Shown piece after piece: positions 18,625 to 28,152 of a DNA stretch of 64,000 nucleotides (positions are counted from its first letter, which is position 1; every line of letters begins with the position of its first letter). Made by a program: the position numbers and the translations under genes. This DNA comes from Pragia fontium DSM 5563 = ATCC 49100 (GTDB taxonomy: Bacteria; Pseudomonadota; Gammaproteobacteria; Enterobacterales; Enterobacteriaceae). The notes beneath the pieces were generated by a model that ran no database searches, was not told where the DNA came from, and was given only the letters and a program-made list of their open reading frames with translations. Location: NCBI RefSeq assembly GCF_900112475.1, contig NZ_FOLW01000004.1, positions 219,249 to 283,248 on the forward strand, given 5' to 3'.

Positions 18625-19970
18625 GAAACTTGAGTCTTCGCACCCGACTTACCGTCATTTTTACCCTGCTGATTTTGTTAGCATGGGTCATTTCATCAGC
18701 GATTGGTTATATTAAAGTTCGGCAACGTATTAGAGCAATGTATGACGCTGAGCAAATTCTGTTTGCCCAGCGCTTAGAGCGTTCAAGTCTGGATGATTTA
18801 CTGCATATCAAGCCGCAAAACGATAACACATCATTTAAAACTAATCGGTTCACTAAAGCGCAAGATGCGCTTACCTACGCTATTTATAGCAGCGTCGATG
18901 GCAAGAAATTGCTAGGAGACCGTGAAGATATCGCGGCTTTTACCTATTCTCCGGCAGAGTTAAAATTGGGGAATGAGCCTAAATTTGTTGAAACCCCGGA
19001 ATGGCGGGTTTTATGGCTTAAGTCTCAGGATCAGCGCTTTATCATCGCAGTTGGACAGAAAAATGCTTACCGCACGCGGTTGGCTAAGCTTATTCTGCTC
19101 GATCATCAGGTCACGCCGTGGGGAATCATTATGCCCATTATGCTGATTGTGATTATGCTGATGATTGGTCGGGAATTAGCGCCGCTAAAACGTGTGTCAG
19201 ATGACTTAAAGAACAGGGAACCTGATGATGATACGCCAATTAAAGAAGCTCAATTACCGATAGAAGTGCGTCCCTTTGTTGACGCGCTGAATGCGCTGTT
19301 TCGCCGTACCGGAGAGCTATTAAAACGTGAACGTCGTTTTGTGTCTGATGCGGCTCATGAACTGCGTACACCGTTAACTGCATTGCGAGTTCAGACGGAA
19401 GTTGCCCTGTTAACCGCTAATAAACCGGAAGCACAAAAAAAGGCGCTGAATAATCTTACCGTGGGTATCGATCGGGCTTCTCGGCTGGTCGATCAGCTCT
19501 TAACTCTATCGCGTCTCGATGCTCATGCAATCATTCCCGATCGGGAAGATATTGACTGGCAAATGTTGCTACAGGAAATGCAGCCTTCGTTTTTTGATAC
19601 CGCAAAAGAAAAGGGTATGGATCTGCAAATGAACTATCAGGGTATGCCCAATACCAGTGAAGGTAATCCGGTATTACTCTCGTTGTTGATTCGGAATTTG
19701 GTGGATAATGCACTTTATTATACGCAGGAAGGCGGTTGCGTAAGGGTCACATTAACGGATAAAGAACTCACCGTTGAAGACAATGGACCTGGGGTGACGG
19801 ATGAACAGTTAGCGCGTTTAGGTGAACGTTTCTATCGACCACCAGGGCAAGTTAAGACCGGCAGCGGTTTGGGACTGTCTATCGTCAGGCAAATCGCTGA
19901 ACTTCATAATTTAAGCATTCGTTTTAATCATGGTGAAAACGGCGGTTTTGTTGCCAGAATTATCTTCTAG
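18621..19970 (+). CDS. Second QseC-like sensor histidine kinase
   Basis: A kinase partner of the second regulator, 449 residues. The phospho-acceptor is His246 (AAHELRTPLTALR), with N box NLVDNALYYT and [16 protein letters not shown]. The cytoplasmic part resembles QseC closely, while the periplasmic part (about 35-160) differs from the neighbouring QseC. The two pairs therefore probably sense different signals but may share output. It is convergent with eptA across a strong hairpin. Confidence 0.88.
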   Translation: MRNLSLRTRLTVIFTLLILLAWVISSAIGYIKVRQRIRAMYDAEQILFAQRLERSSLDDLLHIKPQNDNTSFKTNRFTKAQDALTYAIYSSVDGKKLLGDREDIAAFTYSPAELKLGNEPKFVETPEWRVLWLKSQDQRFIIAVGQKNAYRTRLAKLILLDHQVTPWGIIMPIMLIVIMLMIGRELAPLKRVSDDLKNREPDDDTPIKEAQLPIEVRPFVDALNALFRRTGELLKRERRFVSDAAHELRTPLTALRVQTEVALLTANKPEAQKKALNNLTVGIDRASRLVDQLLTLSRLDAHAIIPDREDIDWQMLLQEMQPSFFDTAKEKGMDLQMNYQGMPNTSEGNPVLLSLLIRNLVDNALYYTQEGGCVRVTLTDKELTVEDNGPGVTDEQLARLGERFYRPPGQVKTGSGLGLSIVRQIAELHNLSIRFNHGENGGFVARIIF

Positions 19971-19978
19971 GTAGATTG

Positions 19979-20010
19979 TTGAGGGGATAGTCTTCATGCT
20001 ATCCCCTCAA
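19979..20010. terminator. Hairpin between qseC paralogue and eptA
   Basis: TTGAGGGGATAG and CTATCCCCTCAA form a perfect 12-bp stem with an 8-nt loop, placed between two convergent genes. It can serve both strands. Confidence 0.7.
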
Positions 20011-20016
20011 TGTAGG

Positions 20017-21654
20017 CTAGCTGTTTTGACGACATGATTTAAACATATCAAGTGGAGCCTGATATTCACCAGTTTGAATATTAAATGTGCCCAGTAAAGA
20101 GTGAAAAAGGTTGTCTTGGCTAAATTGATTTTGTTTTGCTTCTTTAGCCAGACAATTTGCATCCAGCTTTTGTGAGCGCCGATAGTCAGATGATGTCCAT
20201 AGCAGCATCGGCACATGGGTCTGCTGACTAGGTGCAAGGGCATAAGGCGCACCGTGCAAATATAGCCCGTTCTCTCCCAAAGATTCACCGTGATCGGACA
20301 GGTAAAGCATCGCTGTATTGAATCGGTCATGGTGTTTTTGTAGCAGGGAGATAGTTTTATCCAATACAGCATCGGTATAGAGCAGAGTATTGTCATAGGT
20401 ATTGCGCAATGATGTGGTATCGCAATCCTGAATATCGTTGGTATCGCAGGTAGGGATAAAGTGGCGGTACTCTTTGCTATAGCGCTGATGATAGCTTGGG
20501 CCGTGGCTACCCATTTGGTGCAAGACAATGATGCCATCATTATCTAACTGGTTAATATAGTCATCCAGCTTATGCAGCAAGATTTCATCCAGACAGGCAC
20601 CATCCTGACAGTATTGCGGTAGTTTAAATGTGGTCACATCTTCTGAGGGAACGCGATTGCAGACGCCTTTACATCCGCCGTCGTTATCTCTCCACAACAC
20701 ATTAATTTTGGCTCTGGCCAGAATATCCAATAGGTTTTCCGTGTGCTTGGCCTGTGAGGCACTGTACTCTTTTCGGGTCATATTGGAAAACATGCAGGGA
20801 ACGGAGACAGCCGTTTCCGTACCGCAAGAACTAACGTTATCGAAATAGATAATGTCGTTACGCTTAGATAGCATTGGGTTGGTATTTTTGTCATAGCCAC
20901 CAAGAGAGAAACTCTCGGCTCTGGCGGTTTCCCCCAAGACTAATATCACCAACGTTTTCTTTGGTTGTTGAGCCAACAGTGGGCCTTTATGGGCATCCAG
21001 GCCAATTTGTACAAAAGGCTTACGCGCATCAAAGTAGCTAGCCACGTTATTGATCAGGCTACCAACCATATTAGACGGGGTTAGCATTTTGACGATATCT
21101 TTGTTATTACGGAAAAAGGGGGCGTAATCCTTATAAAAAAACAGTGCGATCAGAATAATTATCAAAGTCGAAACAATAATATTGACCCCTTTTAACCAAA
21201 CAAAATGCCAGATACTTTTGGTCGTTTTAATTTTAGTGAGTGCCACGGCGATTGAAGGAATAATACCTAACAGGGTAAACCAGATAACCATTTTGAATGA
21301 AAGCAGATCCAGTGCTTCATGGGCATTGGTTTCTAATGCATTCTGGGTCATGTTTTGGTCAATAACGGTATTAAAGCTATACATAAAGTAGTTAATTGCG
21401 GCGCCAGTTAAAATCAAAACGATGGCCACTGGCTTACGAATATAGGGCAGCAGCAATAGCGTGAAGATGATATTCAGGCAACAAAACAGCAGCACTGGCA
21501 TGGAAGCGGAGAACATGAAACTGTGGAACGAGTTAATATTAACAATATTCCAGACATGGGCAAAGAAACGGGTATTTTGAATGACGGTAATAAACAGCGC
21601 TACGCTGATAATAAATAAAATATCACTACATTGCAGTCGGAACGTTTTTTTCAT
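20017..21654 (-). CDS. eptA: EptA-type lipid A phosphoethanolamine transferase
   Basis: An inner-membrane enzyme that adds phosphoethanolamine to lipid A, lowering negative charge and giving resistance to polymyxin-type peptides. About five N-terminal helices are followed by a periplasmic sulfatase-fold domain. GETARAESFSLGGY carries Glu242 and the catalytic Thr243, and DNDGGCKGVCNRVP, SHGPSYHQRY and LSDHGESLGENGLYLHG supply further metal and substrate residues. There are 545 residues against 547 in E. coli. A PmrA-like box lies 58 bp upstream and two QseBC-type pairs lie next to it. Confidence 0.94.
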   Translation of the reverse strand: MKKTFRLQCSDILFIISVALFITVIQNTRFFAHVWNIVNINSFHSFMFSASMPVLLFCCLNIIFTLLLLPYIRKPVAIVLILTGAAINYFMYSFNTVIDQNMTQNALETNAHEALDLLSFKMVIWFTLLGIIPSIAVALTKIKTTKSIWHFVWLKGVNIIVSTLIIILIALFFYKDYAPFFRNNKDIVKMLTPSNMVGSLINNVASYFDARKPFVQIGLDAHKGPLLAQQPKKTLVILVLGETARAESFSLGGYDKNTNPMLSKRNDIIYFDNVSSCGTETAVSVPCMFSNMTRKEYSASQAKHTENLLDILARAKINVLWRDNDGGCKGVCNRVPSEDVTTFKLPQYCQDGACLDEILLHKLDDYINQLDNDGIIVLHQMGSHGPSYHQRYSKEYRHFIPTCDTNDIQDCDTTSLRNTYDNTLLYTDAVLDKTISLLQKHHDRFNTAMLYLSDHGESLGENGLYLHGAPYALAPSQQTHVPMLLWTSSDYRRSQKLDANCLAKEAKQNQFSQDNLFHSLLGTFNIQTGEYQAPLDMFKSCRQNS

Positions 21655-21711
21655 AGCCAGATATTAATCAAGGTGTTCAATAAATCAGTGAACGTAGTTA
21701 ATCACTTAATC

Positions 21712-21728
21712 CTTAATTAATTATTAAG
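21712..21728 (-). promoter_or_regulatory. PmrA/QseB-type box upstream of eptA
   Basis: On the coding strand, CTTAAT-AATTA-ATTAAG has two half-sites separated by 5 nt, 58 bp before the eptA ATG. It matches the PmrA box spacing and is like the box in front of qseB. The region is AT-rich, so chance matches are possible. Confidence 0.45.
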
Positions 21729-21809
21729 CTCAGGAAACGCAGTGTAATAGATGAGCAAAGGATAGTATTCGCCAGAAAAACGGCAGAAGAGGTGGTGGAA
21801 AAGCATAGT

Positions 21810-21836
21810 CAGGCCACTTAATGGTTAAGCGGCCTG
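21810..21836 (-). terminator. Hairpin after the TIM-barrel gene
   Basis: CAGGCC and GGCCTG with CTTAA/TTAAG inside form a stem-loop 11 bp past the stop codon of the minus-strand gene. It is followed on that strand by a weak T-rich stretch. Confidence 0.55.
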
Positions 21837-21846
21837 AACGATGAGA

Positions 21847-22674
21847 TTAACGTTTGATAGATTTAAACTGTTTAGTGGTTTCGGTTAGCGCCACTTCCGT
21901 CGGTAAACGTTCCATAGAGCTTGCTCCATAGAAACCATTACAGTCAGGGCAATGCTGTAAGATATATTCTGCATCTTCCGGACTGGCAATCGGCCCGCCG
22001 TGACATAGGACAATCACATCGTTGCGAATAGATTTAGCCGCTTTAGCCCAGCTATTAATCAAAGGCACACAGTCGGCTAAGGTTAACGCCGTTTCGGCTC
22101 CGATGTTGCCGCCGGTAGTGAGTCCCATATGGGGAACGATAATGTCGGCACCCACTTTGGTCATATCAATCGCGTCTTGTTCACTGAACACGTAAGGGGT
22201 AGTCAACAGGTCTTTTTCATGAGCCATTCGGATCATATCCACTTCCAGAGCATAGCCCATACCAGTTTCTTCCAGATTCGCTCGGAAGTTGCCGTCAATC
22301 AGGCCAACGGTTGGAAAGTTTTGTACGCCGGAAAAACCGACGGCAGCAATATCATCAAGAAATTTATCAAATTGGCAGAAAGGATCAGTACCGTTTACAC
22401 CAGCCAGAACTGGCGTATGCTTCACCACGGGTAATACTTCTTTCGCCATATCCATCACGATTTCGTTGGCATTACCATAGGCTAACAGACCGGCTAAAGA
22501 TCCTCGACCCGCCATGCGATAGCGGCCTGAGTTGTAAATCACAATTAAATCAATGCCGCCGCTTTCCTCACATTTTGCCGATAAGCCAGTACCGGCTCCA
22601 CCACCGATAATTGGCTCTCCGCGGGCTATCATGGCATGAAATTTTTCCAGTAACTGTTTACGTTGTGTTGACAT
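21847..22674 (-). CDS. PEP-hydrolase-family TIM-barrel protein
   Basis: This 275-residue cytoplasmic protein belongs to the phosphoenolpyruvate hydrolase-like / TIM-barrel signal transduction family. Visible family features are [58 protein letters not shown] and [16 protein letters not shown]. Its true substrate is not established for most members. I chose the ATG at 22674 because GGGAGA lies 7 nt upstream. It is divergent from a TetR regulator with a palindrome between them, so it is probably that regulator's target. Confidence 0.85.
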   Translation of the reverse strand: MSTQRKQLLEKFHAMIARGEPIIGGGAGTGLSAKCEESGGIDLIVIYNSGRYRMAGRGSLAGLLAYGNANEIVMDMAKEVLPVVKHTPVLAGVNGTDPFCQFDKFLDDIAAVGFSGVQNFPTVGLIDGNFRANLEETGMGYALEVDMIRMAHEKDLLTTPYVFSEQDAIDMTKVGADIIVPHMGLTTGGNIGAETALTLADCVPLINSWAKAAKSIRNDVIVLCHGGPIASPEDAEYILQHCPDCNGFYGASSMERLPTEVALTETTKQFKSIKR

Positions 22675-23082
22675 CAGATCTCTCCCAGTTTGTTTAAATA
22701 TTTTTCTTAATTCAGTCACGTTATGGACTGAAAATGCCTAATATATTCATTCGTCGCCGTTTGTCGTTTTAGATAACCAGCGACTATAATTCGGGCGTTA
22801 TTCGCTTCAATTCAAGATTAAAGCTACTGTTAAGTCTCTTTTGGTGAGTTGATTTGGTAACCACTCTCTTCTATGCATATATAACAACCATAATGAGACT
22901 CGAGTTTCATTATAGGTTCGATTGATGGTGGAGTCTGTTAGCTACATCGCATTTTACAGATTTGGACTGTGAGCTTGCTAAAGTAAATGTTGGTCGGAAA
23001 GAGTCTGATCTAACTTATTGAATTAAGATATTCTTTGGATACTCTATTTTTATTACTAAGCTGAGATAAGAAGGGCTTGTGA
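22675..23082. other. Divergent promoter region, TIM-barrel gene and tetR-type gene
   Basis: This 408-bp AT-rich gap contains no convincing ORF. Its one clear element is the 24-bp palindrome at 22890-22913. Confidence 0.6.
22890..22913. promoter_or_regulatory. 24-bp palindrome, candidate TetR-family operator
   Basis: The half-sites ATAATGAGACTC and GAGTTTCATTAT are reverse complements with a single mismatch and no spacer. A long palindrome between a TetR-family gene and a divergent target is the usual operator layout of this family. Confidence 0.6.
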
Positions 23083-23739
23083 ATGGAACCAGTTGAACCA
23101 ATTAATGACGTCAACACGCTAACGCATTTAAAGAGGAGAAAATATAATCTCTTAATTAAGTTGGCTCTAAAAATGTTTGAAGAAGGCGCATTTCCATCAG
23201 TCAGCGAATTGGCTATTGAAGCTCAGGTCTCACGGGCAACGGCTTATCGGTATTTCCCGACGCAAAGCGATTTGATTTCTGCGGTAGTCGATGAGTGCCT
23301 TAAACCGATTATCTTATGGCGTCCGGAACATACTAAAGCTGAGGATAGGGTAGAGGAGTTACTTAAGTTTGCCTATCCGAAGATGTTACAGCATGAGGGA
23401 GCATTACGTGCAGCACTACTATTATCGCTCCAGCAGTGGGCTGACGAACGTTTGATTGCAAGTCAGGCTGAGGTGAAAACCGAAGTAACTGAAGTGAAAG
23501 AGAAACTGGTTAGGGGGCACCGCAAACAGATTTTATCTCTGGTGACGGAGCCGTTACGTGAAGAGCTTCCTTCAGAGCTAGTGGAGAAAGTAAACCATGC
23601 GTTATCTATCATTTATGGTTCTGAAGTATTTATGGTGTTAAAGGATATCTGGCAGCTTGATAACGATAATGTACAGTCAGTGACCCAATGGATGGCAAAG
23701 GCCATTCTTAATCAGGCTCGGACTGACGCGAAAAAATAG
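23083..23739 (+). CDS. TetR/AcrR-family transcriptional regulator
   Basis: A 218-residue DNA-binding protein. The N-terminal helix-turn-helix reads FPSVSELAIEAQVSRATAYRYFPT (split here: FPSVSELAIEAQ then VSRATAYRYFPT, about residues 37-60), the classic TetR pattern. The all-helical C-terminal ligand domain is specific and not recognised. It diverges from the PEP-hydrolase-like gene. Self-regulation and control of that gene through the 24-bp palindrome is the simplest model. The ligand is unknown. Confidence 0.85.
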   Translation: MEPVEPINDVNTLTHLKRRKYNLLIKLALKMFEEGAFPSVSELAIEAQVSRATAYRYFPTQSDLISAVVDECLKPIILWRPEHTKAEDRVEELLKFAYPKMLQHEGALRAALLLSLQQWADERLIASQAEVKTEVTEVKEKLVRGHRKQILSLVTEPLREELPSELVEKVNHALSIIYGSEVFMVLKDIWQLDNDNVQSVTQWMAKAILNQARTDAKK

Positions 23740-23752
23740 GTTTAGTCTCTGA

Positions 23753-23773
23753 CCCGCAGCGTCATGCTGCGGG
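23753..23773. terminator. Hairpin between the TetR-type gene and mntP
   Basis: CCCGCAGC and GCTGCGGG form a perfect 8-bp stem with a 5-nt loop between convergent genes. Confidence 0.6.
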
Positions 23774-23792
23774 GAACTGATATCAGCAGAAG

Positions 23793-24353
23793 TTAGCTCA
23801 GATGTTCAAACAGGATATTAACCCCAATACCAATCAGGATCAGACCACCGATAATTTCTGCACGTTTACCCAAGATAGGGCCAATAAAACGGCCTAGCAT
23901 CATGCCCAGCGTTGCCATAATCATGGTCGCCAGGCCGATAGCCATGGCGGTATGAATAATATCAACTTGCAATAAGGCTAATCCAACGCCTACGGCCATC
24001 GCGTCCAGGCTGGTGGCTATGGCCGTGGTAACCAAAACCCAAAAGGAGTGACGGCGAATTTTTACTATATGCTCGTCCGGTTTTTTACTGCCTTCAACAA
24101 TCATCCGGCAACCAAGAATAAAGAGCAGGGTAAAAGCAACCCAGTGATCCCATTCGGTAATGTACTGACCAGCAACTAAACCTATTCCCCAGCCAATCAG
24201 CGGCGTGATCGCTTCAATACAACCGAAAATTAATCCGGTACGAAAAGCTTCGCGAAATCGGGGTTTATGTAAGATAGCGCCTTTACCAACGGATGCGGCA
24301 AACGCATCCATAGACATACCAAAGGCAAGAATAAGTGTGGCAGAAAGGTTCAT
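23793..24353 (-). CDS. mntP: MntP, manganese exporter
   Basis: An inner-membrane Mn2+ efflux pump with six helices and two related halves. [15 protein letters not shown] and [17 protein letters not shown] hold the conserved Asp residues of the DUF204 repeats. There are 186 residues, against 188 in E. coli. A manganese riboswitch lies immediately upstream and a Fur-like box lies further up, so expression should rise with metal excess. Confidence 0.95.
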   Translation of the reverse strand: MNLSATLILAFGMSMDAFAASVGKGAILHKPRFREAFRTGLIFGCIEAITPLIGWGIGLVAGQYITEWDHWVAFTLLFILGCRMIVEGSKKPDEHIVKIRRHSFWVLVTTAIATSLDAMAVGVGLALLQVDIIHTAMAIGLATMIMATLGMMLGRFIGPILGKRAEIIGGLILIGIGVNILFEHLS

Positions 24354-24414
24354 GGGAAAGTCTCCGGCTGAGCAACATATACATGCAAGGCACCTCTAAA
24401 CCTACAGAGTGCCC

Positions 24415-24550
24415 ACCATGTCTATGGTCTCGCCTACCTGACGGTTGCCTGCACCACGCTGAATTTTAGGTAATTCAAGCGAGCATGTTGATACAGGCGC
24501 TTTTGTTGGATGAACAAAAACCGGCTACTCCCCAATGACGGGCGGGATCT
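24415..24550 (-). promoter_or_regulatory. yybP-ykoY manganese riboswitch in the mntP leader
   Basis: On the coding strand, ATTGGGGAGTAGCCGG begins the element, ATCAACATGCTCGC follows in the middle, and GGTAGGCGAGACCATAG closes it. These are the conserved pieces of the yybP-ykoY aptamer found before mntP and alx in enterobacteria. It binds Mn2+ and exposes the mntP ribosome site. The exact ends are approximate. Confidence 0.85.
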
Positions 24551-24605
24551 TAACATTAGGTGCCTGCTTCACCAAGAAGGAAACACTTATTAATAAATAT
24601 TCTCA

Positions 24606-24624
24606 TTAAATGATTATTATTTTC
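24606..24624. promoter_or_regulatory. Fur-like box in the mntP promoter
   Basis: Read on the mntP strand, GAAAATAATAATCATTTAA matches the 19-bp Fur consensus at about 14 positions. It lies just upstream of the riboswitch, where the promoter should be. An MntR site is an alternative reading. Confidence 0.4.
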
Positions 24625-24698
24625 ATTTGAGGAGCGGGGTTACGGCTGAGCATTGCGGTTTTTACCGGAATGACGGAAGAAATATCGTCATACAGGCT

Positions 24699-25880
24699 TT
24701 ATTTCGTCGGTTTAATACCTTGCAGACAGAAAATGGCGACCAGACACATCACCGCCGCAATATAGAACACCGTGTGAAAATTCCATATTTCTGCCACGGT
24801 ACCGGCCAGCGAGCCGGCGATAATCCAACCTACCCGTATTGTATTGGTAAACAGAGTCGTTGCCGCACCGGCCTGACCTGGCATCAGATCTTGAAAGTAG
24901 AGCATACCGATCCCGGCAAGAATACCGATAAAAATGGCATTAAGTATTTGTAATAACAATAATATCCATGGAGAGGTGAAAAAGAATAACGCAATATAAA
25001 ACAGCAGACCGGCAAGAATGGCGTTTTTCATTAGCTTATGTTTACCGAATCGCTGGGCATAATAACCAGCGATAATCATCACTGGAATTTCTAGCCCGGC
25101 AGCGGTTCCCATCATAATACCCACCAGCTTTTCTGACAGCTGTAATTCTGTAATTAGATAGAGCGGCATATTGATGATGTACATACTATTACAAGTCCAC
25201 ATCAAGGCGCTGACGATAAACAATAGCAGCGTATCACGCCTGTTTTGACGAGGGGCTTGAAGGCGAACGTTGCCGGCTCGCTTTTCTTTTGGCATAGAAG
25301 GCAGGGCATACCAAACAATCACTGAACAAAAAACAAACGCTATTGCGGCGGAGAGATACATGGTTTTAAAACCAAATCCTAATGCCAGCGCAAAAGCTAA
25401 AGGTGGGCCAATAACCCAAGCCAGTGAAATTTGAGCGCGCAGTATTGAACTGAACATCACTACTTCACGATTGGTTCGGTCAGCGTGTTCTCTGGCCAGC
25501 GCAAACAATTGAGGTGTCGCGGTTGAGCCAAATGTTGAGAGCAAAACCCCCACCGTTAGCAGCAGAAAGTAATCTCGATTAAAAGCATAAAGTACACTAC
25601 CCAATGCCCCAAACAGGCAGCATATCACGATCAATATTTTGCGATCGCCAGCGCGGTCAGAATAGCTGGCGATAATCTGACTAATAATAATGCCAATCAC
25701 TGCACTGCCGGTAAAAAACAGGCCAACCAGAATAGGTCTGGTGTGCACTTCAGTGGTCAAAAACAGGCTGAGCGTTGGGGTTTGCAATGCACCGGCAATC
25801 CCGGTAAGGAAGGCAATCAAGAGAAAAGCTAATGACGTAAGGTCAGTCATTTGCCTGAGTGATGTGGTAAAACTCTTCAT
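24699..25880 (-). CDS. setB: SetB-type sugar efflux transporter (MFS)
   Basis: A twelve-helix major-facilitator protein of the sugar efflux transporter (Set) family; E. coli SetA and SetB export lactose, glucose and analogues. Family-matching stretches are FLTGIAGALQTPTLSLFLTT, FGSTATPQLFALAREHADR, LRAQISLAWVIGPPLAFAL and GMLYFQDLMPGQAG. I chose the ATG at 25880 because it gives 393 residues, the E. coli SetB length; a TTG six codons upstream lacks a ribosome site. Which Set paralogue it is remains uncertain. Confidence 0.85.
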   Translation of the reverse strand: MKSFTTSLRQMTDLTSLAFLLIAFLTGIAGALQTPTLSLFLTTEVHTRPILVGLFFTGSAVIGIIISQIIASYSDRAGDRKILIVICCLFGALGSVLYAFNRDYFLLLTVGVLLSTFGSTATPQLFALAREHADRTNREVVMFSSILRAQISLAWVIGPPLAFALALGFGFKTMYLSAAIAFVFCSVIVWYALPSMPKEKRAGNVRLQAPRQNRRDTLLLFIVSALMWTCNSMYIINMPLYLITELQLSEKLVGIMMGTAAGLEIPVMIIAGYYAQRFGKHKLMKNAILAGLLFYIALFFFTSPWILLLLQILNAIFIGILAGIGMLYFQDLMPGQAGAATTLFTNTIRVGWIIAGSLAGTVAEIWNFHTVFYIAAVMCLVAIFCLQGIKPTK

Positions 25881-26010
25881 AATTGAATGAAATTTCAACA
25901 GAATAAGGGGTTGTAGCGGATGATACGCGCTTTACTGTCGAATAAAAAGGCGAATTATCTTTTAACTTATTGATAACAAATAGATAGATGATACGGAGTA
26001 AAGCGAATCA

Positions 26011-26047
26011 CCAAACCACGTCTGTCTATAAATCAGACGTGGTTTGG
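26011..26047 (-). terminator. Terminator after ilvN
   Basis: CCAAACCACGTCTG and CAGACGTGGTTTGG form a perfect 14-bp stem with a 9-nt loop, 10 bp after the ilvN stop. Confidence 0.8.
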
Positions 26048-26056
26048 TCGCCAACG

Positions 26057-26341
26057 TTATTGAATAAACTGTTCGAGCTGCTCAAATATCTGTAGGTTTT
26101 GGCTGTATTTGACCTGCTGTACGTCCTCCAGCTTTTCTACCTGACTGACCATTTGGGGCAGGCGTTGATCGTTTTGTACCAATAACCATATTCGGCTCTG
26201 GTTGCTCTCTTTCATGGGTAGACACAGGATGCCTTCGACGTTGAATGCCCTGCGAGCAAACAAGCCACAGATGTGTGACATTACGCCGGGGTGATTACAG
26301 ACAGTGAGCTCTAAAGCAATAGAGTGATTTTGTTGTGTCAT
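26057..26341 (-). CDS. ilvN: Acetolactate synthase I small subunit
   Basis: An ACT-domain regulatory subunit that makes IlvB sensitive to valine. [20 protein letters not shown] and [14 protein letters not shown] are the family motifs. It has 94 residues, close to E. coli IlvN (96). It starts 2 bp after the ilvB stop codon, so the two are translated from one message. Confidence 0.95.
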   Translation of the reverse strand: MTQQNHSIALELTVCNHPGVMSHICGLFARRAFNVEGILCLPMKESNQSRIWLLVQNDQRLPQMVSQVEKLEDVQQVKYSQNLQIFEQLEQFIQ

Positions 26342-26343
26342 GG

Positions 26344-28038
26344 TTAAGCTCCAATCATTTCGATATTAGCGGCACCCGGCGGTACCATTGGGAATACTTT
26401 CTGGTTAACGTCAATTAAGGCATGAATTAAACAAGGTCCAGGGCGATTAATGGCGGCTGCCAAGGCTTTCTCTGGATCGGATTCGGTATTGAGATCGCAA
26501 GTATCCAAACCAAACCCAGCGGCGATTTTGACAAAGTCCGTTTGATAGGGATAAGCCGCGGCAAAAATACGTTGCTGATAGAACAGGGTTTGTTGCTGAT
26601 GAACCAAGCCCAGAGCCTGATTGTTCATCAAGATGATTTTAATATCCAGATTGTGTTCTACCGCGGTGGCCATTTCTTGAATGTTCATCATCAAACTGCC
26701 ATCACCCGAGAAACACAGCACTTTGCGTGTTGGTTCCGCTAACGCCGCGCCAATGGCTGCGGGTAAGCCAAATCCCATGGTGCCTAAACCGCCAGACGTT
26801 AACCACTGGCGCGGTCGGCACAGCGGATAAGCTTGGGCAACCCACATCTGATGTTGACCAACATCGGTGGTGATAATCGCATCTTTATCGACGCAGCGCG
26901 CTGCGGCTAATACCAAACCATAATGGCTTAACGGATTATCGGCATCAGGCATATTAAATGGATGCTGTTGTTTGATGTTATTGACCACATTTAACCATGC
27001 GGTACGAGGCTGCTGCTCTATCTGCGGCAACAATTGCTGTAAAACCTGACCTGCATCGGCATGGATCGCGATATGCGGCTGCCTGATTTTACTCAGTTCT
27101 GCACGGTCAATATCAACATGAATAATACTGGCGTTTGGACAAAACTGTTCAGCTTTACCAATGGCTCGATCGTCAAAGCGAGCGCCGATGACGATGAGTA
27201 GATCGGCTTCCTGTAGGATAAGATTGGTACTGCGTGCGGCGTGCATCCCCAACATCCCTAAAGATAATGGATGGCTGGTTGGTACCGTACCTAAAGCCAT
27301 AAGCGTCATCGTTGTTGGTAAATTAGCGCGTTCCGCCAGCGCCAGCGCTGATTCATGGGCGTTGGCACAAATAATACCGCCACCTAAATACAGCACCGGA
27401 CGCTTGGCCTGATTAATCATATCGGCGGCCTGTTTAATTTGGTTGATATCAAACAGTGGGGCGCTATCCATTACCGGCATAGGCGGTAATGCTGATAGCT
27501 CAATGGTAGCGGTTTGAATATCTTTGGGAATATCAACCCACACCGGGCCCGGACGGCCAGATTCAGCAATACGAAAAGCCTCACAAATAACGTTGGGCAG
27601 GTCGTTAATATCGCGCACTAAGTAGTTGTGCTTGGTGATAGGAATAGAAATACCGTAAGTATCAACTTCCTGAAAAGCATCAGTCCCGATCATGCCGGAA
27701 GAAACTTGTCCGGTAATACAAACTAGCGGAATGGAATCCAGCTTAGCATCGGCAATCGCGGTAACCAGATTAGTTGCCCCAGGGCCGCTAGAGGCAATAC
27801 AGACTGCTGCTTTCCCGCTGGTTCTGGCCATACCTTGAGCCATAAAGCCTGCACCTTGCTCATGGCGAGCCAAAACATGGTGAATAATGCTGCTTTGACT
27901 GAGTGCATCATACAATGGTAACGCTGCGCCTCCGGGTATACCGGCGACGGTGGTAATACCTTGACGCTCCAGCAAATAAACAATTAATTCAGCGCCCGTC
28001 ATGCGGGTGGGGTGTTGAGGCATGCCCAAAGAAACCAT
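26344..28038 (-). CDS. ilvB: Acetolactate synthase I large subunit
   Basis: A thiamine-diphosphate enzyme that condenses pyruvate to acetolactate (or with 2-ketobutyrate), first common step of valine, leucine and isoleucine synthesis. The catalytic Glu60 is in ARHEQGAGF, the FAD/intersubunit region contains [20 protein letters not shown], and the thiamine-binding motif is [15 protein letters not shown] with NN at its end. There are 564 residues, close to E. coli IlvB. AAAGGA precedes the ATG by 8 nt. It is controlled by the upstream ivbL attenuator. Confidence 0.96.
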   Translation of the reverse strand: MVSLGMPQHPTRMTGAELIVYLLERQGITTVAGIPGGAALPLYDALSQSSIIHHVLARHEQGAGFMAQGMARTSGKAAVCIASSGPGATNLVTAIADAKLDSIPLVCITGQVSSGMIGTDAFQEVDTYGISIPITKHNYLVRDINDLPNVICEAFRIAESGRPGPVWVDIPKDIQTATIELSALPPMPVMDSAPLFDINQIKQAADMINQAKRPVLYLGGGIICANAHESALALAERANLPTTMTLMALGTVPTSHPLSLGMLGMHAARSTNLILQEADLLIVIGARFDDRAIGKAEQFCPNASIIHVDIDRAELSKIRQPHIAIHADAGQVLQQLLPQIEQQPRTAWLNVVNNIKQQHPFNMPDADNPLSHYGLVLAAARCVDKDAIITTDVGQHQMWVAQAYPLCRPRQWLTSGGLGTMGFGLPAAIGAALAEPTRKVLCFSGDGSLMMNIQEMATAVEHNLDIKIILMNNQALGLVHQQQTLFYQQRIFAAAYPYQTDFVKIAAGFGLDTCDLNTESDPEKALAAAINRPGPCLIHALIDVNQKVFPMVPPGAANIEMIGA

Positions 28039-28084
28039 AGCTTATATCCTTTCATTAAGCCGGTACACTCGGAGCAGGGCGTCT

Positions 28085-28128
28085 AGAAAAGAGAAACCCC
28101 GCTCGGTTTGCGCCGGCGGGGTTTTTGA
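28085..28128 (-). terminator. ilvB attenuator terminator
   Basis: AAACCCCGC and GCGGGGTTT pair across about 18 nt and are followed by CTCTTTTC on the minus strand. The structure lies between the ivbL leader and ilvB and is the attenuator of this operon. Confidence 0.85.
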
Positions 28129-28152
28129 AATCAATGCGTTGATTCGGACCCG

